This document shows, one piece after another, positions 7,135 to 15,960 of a stretch of DNA of 23,589 nucleotides. The translations under genes were made by a program, and so were the position numbers. The notes under the pieces are model-generated. The model did not search any database and was not told the DNA's origin. It saw only the letters and a list, made by a program, of their open reading frames with translations. Source of the stretch: MED-G78 sp964546275 (lineage in GTDB: Bacteria > Pseudomonadota > Gammaproteobacteria > Magnimaribacterales > D2472). Within the stretch, counting starts at the first letter, position 1. Each line of letters begins with the position of its first letter. The stretch spans positions 1 to 23,589 of the forward strand of contig CAZJJG010000021.1 in NCBI GenBank assembly GCA_964546275.1, given 5' to 3'.

Positions 7135-7521
7135 ATGACTGAGAAATTAAATCGAGCTAAAGCAATTATTGAAAGTATATATTTAACAACAATTGGAAAT
7201 CCCTCAAATCCTCCTTCTATGAGTTTTTATCAATCAGACACTTATAGATTCTTTTTTTTATTAGCATTTATGCAGGAATTCTTTAACGAAAATGAAATTT
7301 CACAAGAATATGCAATTTCATTAGTGCCAAAAAAATATGCTTCACGCATTAAAAGACTTCAGGTTTTAAAACAATCTGTTCAATTGGGCTATATAAATGA
7401 AGTTCATTCACTTAAAGATAAAAGAAGAAGAATTTACACTCCTTCTGAAACAATGATTGAAGATTTTTTAAATATGACTGAATCAGTTATTGCATCTACA
7501 GCTAATAAAAAAGTATCTTAG
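7135..7521 (+). CDS. Small protein with MarR-like winged-helix features, function unknown
   Basis: I do not recognise this 128-residue protein as a named family. It is soluble, with no signal peptide or membrane helix. The N-terminal part (about 1-55) looks helical and aromatic rich (SFYQSDTYRFFFLLAFMQEFF). Residues about 60-115 resemble a winged helix-turn-helix: helices ISQEYAISLV and KKYASRIKRLQVLKQSVQLGYI, then a basic wing (LKDKRRRIYTP) and a closing helix, recalling the MarR pattern of a DxRxR wing followed by a helix. By inference it is a transcription regulator, perhaps autoregulated through the palindromes at 6997-7014 and 7034-7047; the Fur-like site further upstream hints at a link to iron. 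The ATG has only AGG, 11 bases upstream, as a ribosome-binding site. Its stop lies one base from the stop of convergent selO. Confidence 0.75.
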   Translation: MTEKLNRAKAIIESIYLTTIGNPSNPPSMSFYQSDTYRFFFLLAFMQEFFNENEISQEYAISLVPKKYASRIKRLQVLKQSVQLGYINEVHSLKDKRRRIYTPSETMIEDFLNMTESVIASTANKKVS

Positions 7522-7522
7522 T

Positions 7523-8956
7523 TTAAGAAGAGCAGGATAGACCTATATCTTTTGCCCATGCAGGAGAATTTTCTGCATATTTACTATATTCCAAATTTTC
7601 TTCAAATGGATTTTTAAGAATCTTCATTAACCTTTTAATTTCTTTGTATGAACCTTCTTCAGCATTTTCAATAGCAACCTGTGTCATATAATTTCTTAAG
7701 ATAAATTTTGGGTTATGTTGATGCATAATATTAATTCTAGTTTTAACATCAGTTTTTTCAATAAGATGCCTTTTAGAAAATTTGTCAGACCATTTTTTTA
7801 TAGATGTATTAATTTCAATTTCGTGGTTTTTTATTATCGCATTACTTAGACTTCTGAATGTCCTTGTGTAATCTAATGTATTTTCTTGCATTAAATCTAA
7901 TAGCTCTTGAATTAATAATTTATCATCTGAATTTTCTTCAAATAACCCCAATTTTTTTTTAAATAAACTTATTAGTTTATTCGAATAAGTCTCCTCATAT
8001 AAATTACCAATTTCTTCTATGAATTTCTTATCAACCAATCTTTCAAAAGTCTTAGCAAGAGCAGAACAGTTCCATAATCCTATATATGGTTGGTTTTCAT
8101 ATGAATATCTGCCCAAGTTATCTGATAAGTTGCAAATATGAGATGGATTATAATCATCTAAAAATCCATAAGGACCATAGTCTATAGTTTCTCCAAGAAT
8201 TGACATATTATCTGTGTTCATAACCCCATGACAGAAACCCACAGCTTGCCAGCAAGCAATCATATTTGCAGTATTTTCAATTATGCTTTTTAACAAATAC
8301 TCATATTTATTTTTATATTGATGTGCATCCTTAAAATACTTAGGAATTACATAATCACAAAGCTCTTTATGTTTTTCATATTGTTGGTCATAGAAGAATT
8401 TCTCAAAATTACCAAACCTTATATGAGTTCTTGCAGTTCTTGCAATCATGGCTGTTGACTCAGATTTTTCTCTATATGCAAGATCATTACTTCCAAATAT
8501 CATTAAAGATCTTGAGGACGCTATCCCCAATCCAGTCATAGCTTCTCCACATAAATATTCTCGTATTGATGACCTAAGTACAGCACGTCCGTCACCAAAT
8601 CTAGAATATGGAGTTTTACCACATCCTTTAATATGAATATCTAAACCACAGCCATTATTTTCTAGCTCTCCGAGCATTACTCCTCTGCCATCACCTAACT
8701 GTTGAACATATTGACCAAATTGATGTCCCGCATAGCTCATTGAAAAAGGCTGAATATTGGAAATATGAATATCTCCATTAAAAAGATGCATTAATTTATT
8801 TTTATCACAACTGCTAAGACCTAATTCTTTTAAAAGAGCATCATTAGTATGAATAAGATATGGATCATTTAGTGGTTGCTGAAGCTGATGTGAATAAAAT
8901 CCATCACTTAAATCTGAATAGGAGTGCTGAGTAAGTATTTTTTCTAAAGTTTCCAT
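7523..8956 (-). CDS. selO: Protein adenylyltransferase SelO (YdiU family)
   Basis: SelO is a pseudokinase-fold enzyme that transfers AMP from ATP to Ser, Thr or Tyr of other proteins and is linked to oxidative stress responses. Numbering from the upstream TTG (479 residues), seen are AGHQFGQYVQQLGDGRG (78-94), IKGCGKTPYSRFGDGRAVLR (111-130) containing the nucleotide-contacting Lys, HGVMNTDNM (245-253) with the presumed catalytic D251, and the metal-binding DYGPYGFLD (261-269). The C-terminus ends in SCSS, the same tail as E. coli YdiU; its Cys occupies the position taken by selenocysteine in animal SelO. I place the start at ATG 8956; a TTG two codons upstream (8962) is possible, and neither has a good ribosome-binding site. 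It is convergent with the small winged-helix gene and divergent from yhhQ. Confidence 0.95.
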   Translation of the reverse strand: METLEKILTQHSYSDLSDGFYSHQLQQPLNDPYLIHTNDALLKELGLSSCDKNKLMHLFNGDIHISNIQPFSMSYAGHQFGQYVQQLGDGRGVMLGELENNGCGLDIHIKGCGKTPYSRFGDGRAVLRSSIREYLCGEAMTGLGIASSRSLMIFGSNDLAYREKSESTAMIARTARTHIRFGNFEKFFYDQQYEKHKELCDYVIPKYFKDAHQYKNKYEYLLKSIIENTANMIACWQAVGFCHGVMNTDNMSILGETIDYGPYGFLDDYNPSHICNLSDNLGRYSYENQPYIGLWNCSALAKTFERLVDKKFIEEIGNLYEETYSNKLISLFKKKLGLFEENSDDKLLIQELLDLMQENTLDYTRTFRSLSNAIIKNHEIEINTSIKKWSDKFSKRHLIEKTDVKTRINIMHQHNPKFILRNYMTQVAIENAEEGSYKEIKRLMKILKNPFEENLEYSKYAENSPAWAKDIGLSCSS

Positions 8957-9038
8957 TTGCAATCTGATTAATGCTTTAAGTATGTATAATTTACATTAGT
9001 TCTCAATAAAAAAAGTAAAAAGGATAATAAAAATTTAA

Positions 9039-9755
9039 ATGTTAGGCCTCAGCCAAGAATTTATATGGTTTGGAGTGGTTTTTTACGACTTACTCATAGC
9101 TGTTTTTCTTTTTCGTTATTTTGGTAAATACGGTCTCTATTGCGCAGTTATTTTAGGAATTGTTCTTGCAAATCTTCAGGGAGGAAAAGTAACTGAATTA
9201 ACAATGTTTGGTTATACATTTAATGCAAGCATGGGAGCAATTCTGTATTCTGGTATATATTTCTCAACTGATTTATTAAATGAAAAGTATGGAAAAGATG
9301 AAGCTAATAGAGCGGTAATGCTTGGCTTTATTGCAAATATAGTTGTTCTTATAACACTTCTATTAAGCCTGCAATTTACTCCATCGAATTTAACTGGATC
9401 AGCTTTAGAAATACATAATGCTATAAATACATTAGCTAACTATTCTCCATATTTTATAATTGGATCTTTAACAGCTTATCTTATAAGTCAGAGATTTGAC
9501 GTATGGCTATTTCATTATTTAAAAGAAAAAACAAATGGGAAAAAGCTTTGGCTACGAAACAACTTATCCACAATCTTATCGCAGCTATTAGATACGATGA
9601 TTTATCAAGTAACTTGGGTAGTTGCCACTGACCTTACTTTCACACAAGCCTTCTTTTTAGCATCAACTAAATATATTTTAAAAGTTTTTATAGCCCTAAT
9701 TGATACTATTTTTATATATTGGGTTAGAGATTGGAAGGTTGATGCAGATTCTTAA
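9039..9755 (+). CDS. yhhQ: Queuosine precursor transporter (YhhQ/VUT family)
   Basis: This inner-membrane protein of 238 residues, with about six hydrophobic segments, belongs to the YhhQ family, which imports the queuosine precursors preQ0 and preQ1 for tRNA wobble-base modification. Seen: GLYCAVILGIVLANLQGGK (32-50), YSGIYFSTDLLNEKYGK (70-86) with the family's acidic D..NE.YG pattern, and the conserved RNNLSTILSQLLDT (173-186). No other queuosine gene is nearby, so whether the cell salvages or also makes the precursor cannot be told. The ATG at 9039 has an AGGA about 17 bases upstream, too far for a standard site. It is divergent from selO (about 80 bases between), which probably holds promoters for both. 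Confidence 0.9.
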   Translation: MLGLSQEFIWFGVVFYDLLIAVFLFRYFGKYGLYCAVILGIVLANLQGGKVTELTMFGYTFNASMGAILYSGIYFSTDLLNEKYGKDEANRAVMLGFIANIVVLITLLLSLQFTPSNLTGSALEIHNAINTLANYSPYFIIGSLTAYLISQRFDVWLFHYLKEKTNGKKLWLRNNLSTILSQLLDTMIYQVTWVVATDLTFTQAFFLASTKYILKVFIALIDTIFIYWVRDWKVDADS

Positions 9756-9805
9756 AATCGTATTTTTTTTTGATAACAATTACAATAAAAGAAAAATTAT
9801 AAAAC

Positions 9806-10207
9806 ATGACTGACTTTAAGAAAACAGATGAAGAGTGGAAAAACCAACTTTCTACGGAATCTTTTGAGGTTACAAGGCGAGGAGGGACCGAAAGACCTTT
9901 TTCTGGTAAGTACTGGGATTCTGATAAAGATGGCTTGTATAAATGTATTTGCTGTAATACACCCTTATTTGAATCTGATACAAAATTTGATGCTGGTTGT
10001 GGCTGGCCAAGCTTTTTTAAACCTTTAGGCAGTGAGGCAATAACTGAGTTACCAGATTATTCTTTATTAAGTGTAAGGACTGAGGTTAGGTGCTCAAACT
10101 GTGATGCACACTTAGGTCATGTTTTTAATGATGGGCCTAATCCAACAGGTCTGAGGTATTGTATTAATTCAGCCTCTTTGGATTTTAAAATAGATAAAAA
10201 GTCATAA
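9806..10207 (+). CDS. msrB: Peptide-methionine (R)-S-oxide reductase MsrB
   Basis: MsrB reduces the R epimer of methionine sulfoxide in proteins, using thioredoxin. It is a single-domain cytoplasmic protein of 133 residues without a signal peptide, the usual stand-alone length. Seen: the zinc ligands C47 and C50 (CICC) and C96 and C99 (CSNC), the likely resolving C65 in DAGCGWPSF, the active-site histidines in HLGHVFNDGP, and the catalytic C119 in LRYCINSASL. All residues needed for activity are present. The 50-base gap after yhhQ is AT rich without a convincing promoter. murJ starts 5 bases after the stop, so the two may share a transcript. No MsrA is fused or adjacent. Confidence 0.96.
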   Translation: MTDFKKTDEEWKNQLSTESFEVTRRGGTERPFSGKYWDSDKDGLYKCICCNTPLFESDTKFDAGCGWPSFFKPLGSEAITELPDYSLLSVRTEVRCSNCDAHLGHVFNDGPNPTGLRYCINSASLDFKIDKKS

Positions 10208-10212
10208 ACATA

Positions 10213-11766
10213 ATGAATAAAAAATCGTTAGTAGACCAAAGTATGTTTGCCTCCTATTTTAAAGTAGGCACATGGACTGGTCTGTCTAGAGTTTTTGGTC
10301 TTTTAAGAGATATCACCACAACAGCATTATTAGGATCTTCAATGCTTCATGATATTTTTGTTGTAGTTTTAAAAATACCTAATGTTTTTAGAAGATTTTT
10401 TGCTGAAGGGGCATTTAGCCAGGCTTTTATTCCTATATATAGCGAATATCAAGAGCATAAAACAACTGAAGAAATCAAAGATTTTATTGATAGTTTAGCT
10501 GGCACCTTATTGGCTATACTTTTCATCTTTACAATAGTTGCCTTACTTTTTGCACCAGTATTTATTTTCATATTCGCACCAGGCTTTTATTACGATCCTG
10601 TAAAAAAAGATATTGCTGTTGATGTGCTAAGAATAATGTTTCCTTACCTTGGATTAATTTCTTTAGTTGCTTTTGCAGGGGGTATTCAAAATTCACATCA
10701 AAAATATTCATTACCAGCTGCTACCCCAATTGTTTTTAATGTATGTATTATTCTTTCAGCATTTGTACTAGCTCCACTTTTTTCAATCCCAATTATTGGT
10801 TTAGCATGGGGGGTTCTTTTAGCTGGATTTATTCAATTATTAATTCAACTAGCTCCTTTATCTCAAATTAATAGACTGCCAGTTCCAAAGATTGATTTTA
10901 ACAATAAGGGAATAAAAAAGGTTTTAGTTCTTATGCTTCCTGCGCTTATAGCAGGAGGTGTAGCTCAAATTAATTTATTAATAGATACTATTTTTGCATC
11001 ACTTTTAATTACAGGAAGCCCCACTTGGTTATATGTTTCTGATAGGTTGATACAATTTCCACTTGGAATATTTGCTATTGCAATTGGAACAGTATTATTG
11101 CCATCTTTGTCTAAAGCAAATCAAAAAGGAGATCTAAATTTATATAAAGAACAGCTAAAAAAATCCCAAAAGTTAGTAATATTTTTAGCAATACCTTCTT
11201 TAATAGGTTTATCTATATGTGCAGAGCATCTTATTAGCACTTTATTTCAAAGAGGTGAATTTCTCTATAGTGATGTTATACAAGCTTCTAAAAGCCTAAT
11301 TGCATTTTCTATTGGTCTCCCGTTTTTCATGATGATGAAAGTCCTTGTTCCAGCATTTTTTTCTAGAAAAGATACCAAAACGCCTATGTATGCTGCGATA
11401 GCTGCATTACTTGTTAATGTGATCTTGAATTATATTTTTGCAATCAAGTTAGGTTATGGCCATACAGGCTTAGCTTTGGCGAGCTCAATTGCAGCCATAC
11501 TAAGCTCAGGTATATTATTTATAATTTTAGTAAAAGATAATTATATTCAATTAAGCAATCCTCTTAATAAGTTTAATGCAGCTATATTAATAGCTTCATT
11601 AGCAGTTATTTTATTTTTACTGAATAGTCCATTTAATATAAATTTTGATTCTATTAATTTTGCACAAAGACTAATGTATCTTAGTCTTGAGGTTGGAATT
11701 TCAGCCTTATTATATTTTGGTTTAGCAAAGGTTGTTCTGGGAAATAGGCTAAGAGAGCTATTTTAA
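10213..11766 (+). CDS. murJ: Lipid II flippase MurJ
   Basis: MurJ (MviN) flips the lipid II peptidoglycan precursor across the inner membrane. The 517 residues are strongly hydrophobic, consistent with the 14 helices of this MOP-superfamily protein. Seen: the N-terminal signature GLSRVFGLLRDI (23-34) with the conserved R26 and R32, IPNVFRRFFAEGAFSQAFIP (55-74) with the cavity arginines, and later DRLIQFPLGIFAIAIGTVLLP and LFQRGEF. The start at ATG 10213 lies 5 bases after msrB, without an obvious ribosome-binding site. ribF follows after 4 bases. In many gammaproteobacteria murJ heads the murJ-ribF-ileS-lspA cluster next to rpsT; rpsT is not here, and msrB takes the upstream place. Confidence 0.96.
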   Translation: MNKKSLVDQSMFASYFKVGTWTGLSRVFGLLRDITTTALLGSSMLHDIFVVVLKIPNVFRRFFAEGAFSQAFIPIYSEYQEHKTTEEIKDFIDSLAGTLLAILFIFTIVALLFAPVFIFIFAPGFYYDPVKKDIAVDVLRIMFPYLGLISLVAFAGGIQNSHQKYSLPAATPIVFNVCIILSAFVLAPLFSIPIIGLAWGVLLAGFIQLLIQLAPLSQINRLPVPKIDFNNKGIKKVLVLMLPALIAGGVAQINLLIDTIFASLLITGSPTWLYVSDRLIQFPLGIFAIAIGTVLLPSLSKANQKGDLNLYKEQLKKSQKLVIFLAIPSLIGLSICAEHLISTLFQRGEFLYSDVIQASKSLIAFSIGLPFFMMMKVLVPAFFSRKDTKTPMYAAIAALLVNVILNYIFAIKLGYGHTGLALASSIAAILSSGILFIILVKDNYIQLSNPLNKFNAAILIASLAVILFLLNSPFNINFDSINFAQRLMYLSLEVGISALLYFGLAKVVLGNRLRELF

Positions 11767-11770
11767 AATC

Positions 11771-12718
11771 ATGTATTTAATTAGAGGACAAAATAATATA
11801 GCTCTTTTTAAGAAGAGACATCCAAATACAAAAATGTCAGCAACCATTGGAAATTTTGATGGATTGCATATAGGCCATCAAGCTATTTTAAATAATTTAA
11901 AAGAAGAAGCTAAGCAAATGAATACATCAACCTTAGTATTTTTTACAGAACCTCATGCATCTGAATATTTTTCCGCACAAGGCCTAACTAACAAAGATTC
12001 TCCGCCAAGACTATGTCCGTGGAGAGAGAAATTTCGTTTATTAAATTCACATGGAATTGATTATGCATGCTTTTTAAAATTTAACTCTTCTCTTAAATCA
12101 ATGACACCAGAAATATTTATTAGAGATATCTTGGAGGAAATGAATTTAAAATCACTAATAGTAGGTGATGACTTTAGATTTGGTGCTAAAAGAGAAGGAG
12201 ACTTTAATCTATTAAAAAAATGGGGCGAAGAGAGTAATGTTGCTGTTTCAAATACAGAAACTATTCTCTATGACGGTAAAAGAATTAGTAGTACCAGAAT
12301 AAGAGAAGCTCTGATGGATAGCAATTTTGATTTAGCAACCAAACTTCTTGGGAGGCCTTATATTTTTTCTGGAAAAGTTGTTTATGGAAATCAACTTGGC
12401 AGAACAATTGAAGTGCCAACTGCAAACCTGTGGATACCAAAACAAAAGCTTTCAATATCGGGGGTCTATGCTGTTAGATGTATGCACCAAGGTATAAATT
12501 ATAAGGGCATTGCAAATATGGGAGTCAGGCCAACAGTCGGAGGAGAGCATCCTGTTCTAGAGATTCATTTATTTGATTTTAAAAAAAATATTTATGGAGA
12601 AAGGCTGGATGTTGAATTTAAATTCAAAATAAGAGATGAAAAAAAGTTTAAAAATTTAGATTTTTTAAAAGAACAGATACAAAAAGACATATCTTTAGCT
12701 AAAAAACTTTTACAATAG
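11771..12718 (+). CDS. ribF: Bifunctional riboflavin kinase / FAD synthetase
   Basis: RibF phosphorylates riboflavin to FMN and adenylylates FMN to FAD in the cytoplasm. Two domains are visible in 315 residues. The N-terminal nucleotidyltransferase domain (about 15-180) has GNFDGLHIGH (27-36), with the HxGH nucleotide-binding motif, and ISSTRIR (172-178). The C-terminal riboflavin kinase domain (about 190-315) has GRPYIFSGKVVYGNQLGR (194-211), PTANL (216-220), where the Thr helps bind Mg-ATP, GVRPTVGG (251-258), and the probable catalytic E264 in LEIHLFDF. The gene lies between murJ (4-base gap) and ileS (7-base gap), its usual place in gammaproteobacteria. No FMN riboswitch-like leader is present. 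Confidence 0.96.
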   Translation: MYLIRGQNNIALFKKRHPNTKMSATIGNFDGLHIGHQAILNNLKEEAKQMNTSTLVFFTEPHASEYFSAQGLTNKDSPPRLCPWREKFRLLNSHGIDYACFLKFNSSLKSMTPEIFIRDILEEMNLKSLIVGDDFRFGAKREGDFNLLKKWGEESNVAVSNTETILYDGKRISSTRIREALMDSNFDLATKLLGRPYIFSGKVVYGNQLGRTIEVPTANLWIPKQKLSISGVYAVRCMHQGINYKGIANMGVRPTVGGEHPVLEIHLFDFKKNIYGERLDVEFKFKIRDEKKFKNLDFLKEQIQKDISLAKKLLQ

Positions 12719-12725
12719 CAATAAT

Positions 12726-15500
12726 ATGAGCACTAACTATAGGGATACTTTAAATCTCCCAGAAACAGAATTATCTATGAAAGCTGGCTTAGCAAAAAAA
12801 GAGCCAGAAATATTAGATTATTGGAATTCTATTGATCTTTATAATCAGATTAGAAAAAACTCTTCTGGTAAAGAGCAATTTATTCTTCATGATGGCCCTC
12901 CTTATGCTAATGGAGATATTCATATTGGACACTCAGTTAATAAGATTCTTAAAGATATAACAATAAAAGTTCAAACCATGTTTGGCAAAGATGCACCATT
13001 TATCCCTGGATGGGACTGCCATGGCCTACCTATTGAACTAAATGTTGAAAAAAAACATGGCAAAAATAGCGATCTTGTAAAAAATAAACAAGAATTTATA
13101 GCAGCCTGTAAAAAATATGCTCTATCTCAAGTTGAAAAACAAAGAGATGATTTTATCAGGCTAGGGGTTTTAGCTGATTGGTTTAACCCATATAAAAGTT
13201 CTGATGCCTCTTTTGAGGCTGATACTCTTAGAGCATTGGCTATGATTATTAAAAATAATCATCTGCAAAAAGGTGAAAAACCAGTTCATTGGTGCCAAGA
13301 TTGCGGCTCTGCGCTTGCTGAAGCTGAAGTAGAATATCAAGACAAGGTTTCAAAATCTATAGATGTTTCATTTAGTGTTTCTAAGGATTCATTGGATACT
13401 TTAAATTCTTTATTTAATGTAACAATTGATAAAAGATGCTCATTTGCAATCTGGACAACAACACCTTGGACTCTGCCATCAAATGTAGCAGTTTGTATTA
13501 ATCCTAAGCTTGACTACTCATTGGTTGAAGGAAATGGAGAGTGCTTTGTTATTGCTTCAGAACTGATTGATTCTTGTGTTTCTAGATGGGGTTTTGATTT
13601 AAAAGAGCTGTCAAAAATTAAAGGTGATTTATTTCAAGATATTAATCTTGATCACCCTTTCCTAGAAAGACAATCTCAATTATTAAAAGGAGCCCATGTA
13701 ACAACAGATGCAGGTACTGGTTGCGTTCATACTGCTCCAGCTCATGGTTTAGATGACTATTTTATATGTAAAGATAATAACATTGAGCCAATTAAAGCCC
13801 TCAATAATCAAGGCTTTTTTAGGGATGAGTATGAAGACATTGCTGGCTTGCCAGCATTTAAAGCTGACCCTTTTATTTTAAAAACTATTAGCGACAATAA
13901 AACATTAATTAATGTTGAGAATTATGAACATTCATATCCACATTGCTGGAGACATAAAACACCATTAATTTTTACTTCTACTCCGCAATGGTTTATTTCG
14001 ATGGATAAAGCTGGTTTATTAGATGATGCAAAAGCATCGATAGAAAAAGTTAACTGGGAGCCTTCATGGGGACTTCAAAGAATTAAATCAATGTTAGAAG
14101 ATAGACCGGATTGGTGTATTTCAAGACAAAGAAACTGGGGCGTACCAATAACTTTAGTAGTTCATAAAGAAACTGGAGAAATTCACCCAGACCAAGAGAA
14201 GTTATTTGAGATATTTGCAGACTTGATAGAGGATGCAGGAGTAGCTATATGGGATTCTGTTAATTTATCAGATTACATAGATGATGCTGAAAATTATACC
14301 AAAGTAAATGATACGCTTGATGTTTGGTTTGATTCAGGGGCAACACATTTTTCAGTATTAGAGCAAAGGTTTAATAAAGGTTTGATTGCTGACTTATATC
14401 TTGAAGGCTCTGATCAGCACCGAGGCTGGTTTCAATCATCACTGTTAACGAGCATAGCTATCAATGGAAGGCCTCCATATAAAGAAGTTCTTACTCATGG
14501 CTTTGTTGTTGATGATAAGGGTCGAAAGCAATCAAAATCTTTAGGAAACGTTGTCTCGCCACAAAAAGTATGGAATTCTCTGGGTGCAGATATTCTCAGA
14601 TTATGGGTAGCTGCAACAGACTTCAGAAGCGAAATGAATGCATCTGATGAAATCCTAAAAAGAGTATCTGATCAATATAGAAGAATAAGAAATACTTTTA
14701 GATTTTTACTTGGCAATATTAATGATTTTGATCATAAAAATGATGCAATTGATTTAGACAAACTGGTAGAGCTAGATAAGTGGATCCTAAATTCTACGCT
14801 AAAGCTTCAAGAGGAAGTTCAAGATTGCTATAAGACATACTCTTATCATAACGCTGTACAAAAGATTCATAACTTTTGTGTTAATGAATTAGGTGGTGTT
14901 TTTCTAGATATTGTTAAGGATAGACTTTACACAACATCTTCCGACTCACATGCAAGACGATCATGCCAAACCGTTATTTATCATATTGTTAATATTTTAG
15001 TTAGATTGGTTAGCCCAATCTTATCTTTTACTTCTGAGGAAATTTGGCAAACATACACACCTCTCAAAGAGCAAGAGAAATCAGTATTCCTTTCATCTTT
15101 TTATAACAATTTAAGTCCTATACATCAAAATATAAGCTCGGAAGAATGGACTAAAATATTTGAGGTTAAAGATTTAGTTAATCAGGCTATAGAATCTGCA
15201 AGAAATGATGGTCTTGTGAAAGGTTCATTAGATACTATTGTTGAGATCACATGTCCCGATGATTCTTATGATACTTTAATGAAGTTTGGAAATGAGCTGC
15301 ATTTTGTTTTTATATCCTCTGATGCCATCATAAAAAAAGGAACCTCTTTATTGATCACGATTACTCAATCAGATGATGAGAAGTGTTCAAGATGTTGGCA
15401 TAGATCTCCATCAGTTTCAAGAAGTGAGAAACATCCAGAGCTTTGTTCAAGATGTGAGATAAATATAGAAGATAAAGGGGAGATCAGAAGTCTTGTCTAG
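12726..15500 (+). CDS. ileS: Isoleucine--tRNA ligase
   Basis: IleS is a class I aminoacyl-tRNA synthetase that charges tRNA-Ile. The 924 residues are slightly fewer than the 938 of E. coli. In order: the catalytic Rossmann fold with HIGH (66-69); the editing (CP1) domain, with WTTTPWTLPSN and the hydrolytic loop around GTGCVHTAPAHGLDD; the second half of the catalytic site with KQSKS (601-605) in place of the usual KMSKS; the anticodon-binding helical domain; and a C-terminal zinc motif with CSRCWHR and CSRCEIN. The zinc tail and overall layout are of the bacterial type sensitive to mupirocin, not the eukaryote-like IleS2; that assignment is inference. lspA overlaps its end by 8 bases. Confidence 0.97.
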   Translation: MSTNYRDTLNLPETELSMKAGLAKKEPEILDYWNSIDLYNQIRKNSSGKEQFILHDGPPYANGDIHIGHSVNKILKDITIKVQTMFGKDAPFIPGWDCHGLPIELNVEKKHGKNSDLVKNKQEFIAACKKYALSQVEKQRDDFIRLGVLADWFNPYKSSDASFEADTLRALAMIIKNNHLQKGEKPVHWCQDCGSALAEAEVEYQDKVSKSIDVSFSVSKDSLDTLNSLFNVTIDKRCSFAIWTTTPWTLPSNVAVCINPKLDYSLVEGNGECFVIASELIDSCVSRWGFDLKELSKIKGDLFQDINLDHPFLERQSQLLKGAHVTTDAGTGCVHTAPAHGLDDYFICKDNNIEPIKALNNQGFFRDEYEDIAGLPAFKADPFILKTISDNKTLINVENYEHSYPHCWRHKTPLIFTSTPQWFISMDKAGLLDDAKASIEKVNWEPSWGLQRIKSMLEDRPDWCISRQRNWGVPITLVVHKETGEIHPDQEKLFEIFADLIEDAGVAIWDSVNLSDYIDDAENYTKVNDTLDVWFDSGATHFSVLEQRFNKGLIADLYLEGSDQHRGWFQSSLLTSIAINGRPPYKEVLTHGFVVDDKGRKQSKSLGNVVSPQKVWNSLGADILRLWVAATDFRSEMNASDEILKRVSDQYRRIRNTFRFLLGNINDFDHKNDAIDLDKLVELDKWILNSTLKLQEEVQDCYKTYSYHNAVQKIHNFCVNELGGVFLDIVKDRLYTTSSDSHARRSCQTVIYHIVNILVRLVSPILSFTSEEIWQTYTPLKEQEKSVFLSSFYNNLSPIHQNISSEEWTKIFEVKDLVNQAIESARNDGLVKGSLDTIVEITCPDDSYDTLMKFGNELHFVFISSDAIIKKGTSLLITITQSDDEKCSRCWHRSPSVSRSEKHPELCSRCEINIEDKGEIRSLV

Positions 15501-15960
15501 AATTTCAATTTTTATTTATTTATGCTTTTTAGTTGGTCTTGATTTAGGTCTTAAGTCCTTAGCTATAAATAATTTTACTCAATTTGAAACAATACCTTTT
15601 CTTCCATTCTTAAATTTCTACTTAACTTATAATTCTGGTATTGCTTTTAGCATGTTTGATTTTGGGCCTGGGGCATCCAGTTATATTCTTTTAATAATAG
15701 GGCTCTTTATAGTAGTTTTTTTATTGAAACAACTAATAATAGAAGCTAGAACACTTAGCCAAGCTGCATATATATTTATTATCGGTGGAGCTTTAGGAAA
15801 TATTATTGATAGAGCAGGAGATGGTGTAGTTACAGATTTCTTGCATCTATATATTAATAATTTCTCCTTCTTTATTTTTAATCCAGCTGATGCTTTTATT
15901 TCTCTAGGAGCTATTTTACTAATTACTTCAGAGTTTAAAATGCAAAAATCTAATGGATAA
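15493..15960 (+). CDS. lspA: Lipoprotein signal peptidase (signal peptidase II)
   Basis: LspA is an inner-membrane aspartyl protease that cuts the signal peptide of prolipoproteins after the lipobox Cys has been acylated. The 155 residues contain four hydrophobic segments. The catalytic aspartates are D115 (GVVTDFLH) and D133 (FNPADAF); also seen are YNSGIAF (46-52), matching the family NxGxAF motif, and GGALGNIIDR (98-107). The start is TTG at 15493; the next in-frame ATG is at residue 54, within the fold. A GGGGAG lies 10 bases upstream of the TTG inside the end of ileS, giving an 8-base overlap. Its own end overlaps ispH by 8 bases. In many relatives fkpB stands between lspA and ispH; here it does not. 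Confidence 0.96.
   Translation: MSRISIFIYLCFLVGLDLGLKSLAINNFTQFETIPFLPFLNFYLTYNSGIAFSMFDFGPGASSYILLIIGLFIVVFLLKQLIIEARTLSQAAYIFIIGGALGNIIDRAGDGVVTDFLHLYINNFSFFIFNPADAFISLGAILLITSEFKMQKSNG

Noticed and set aside
7523..8956. Selenocysteine codon (TGA) near the SelO C-terminus
   Set aside because: The C-terminal SCSS is encoded with an ordinary Cys codon and the gene ends at TAA; no in-frame TGA is present.
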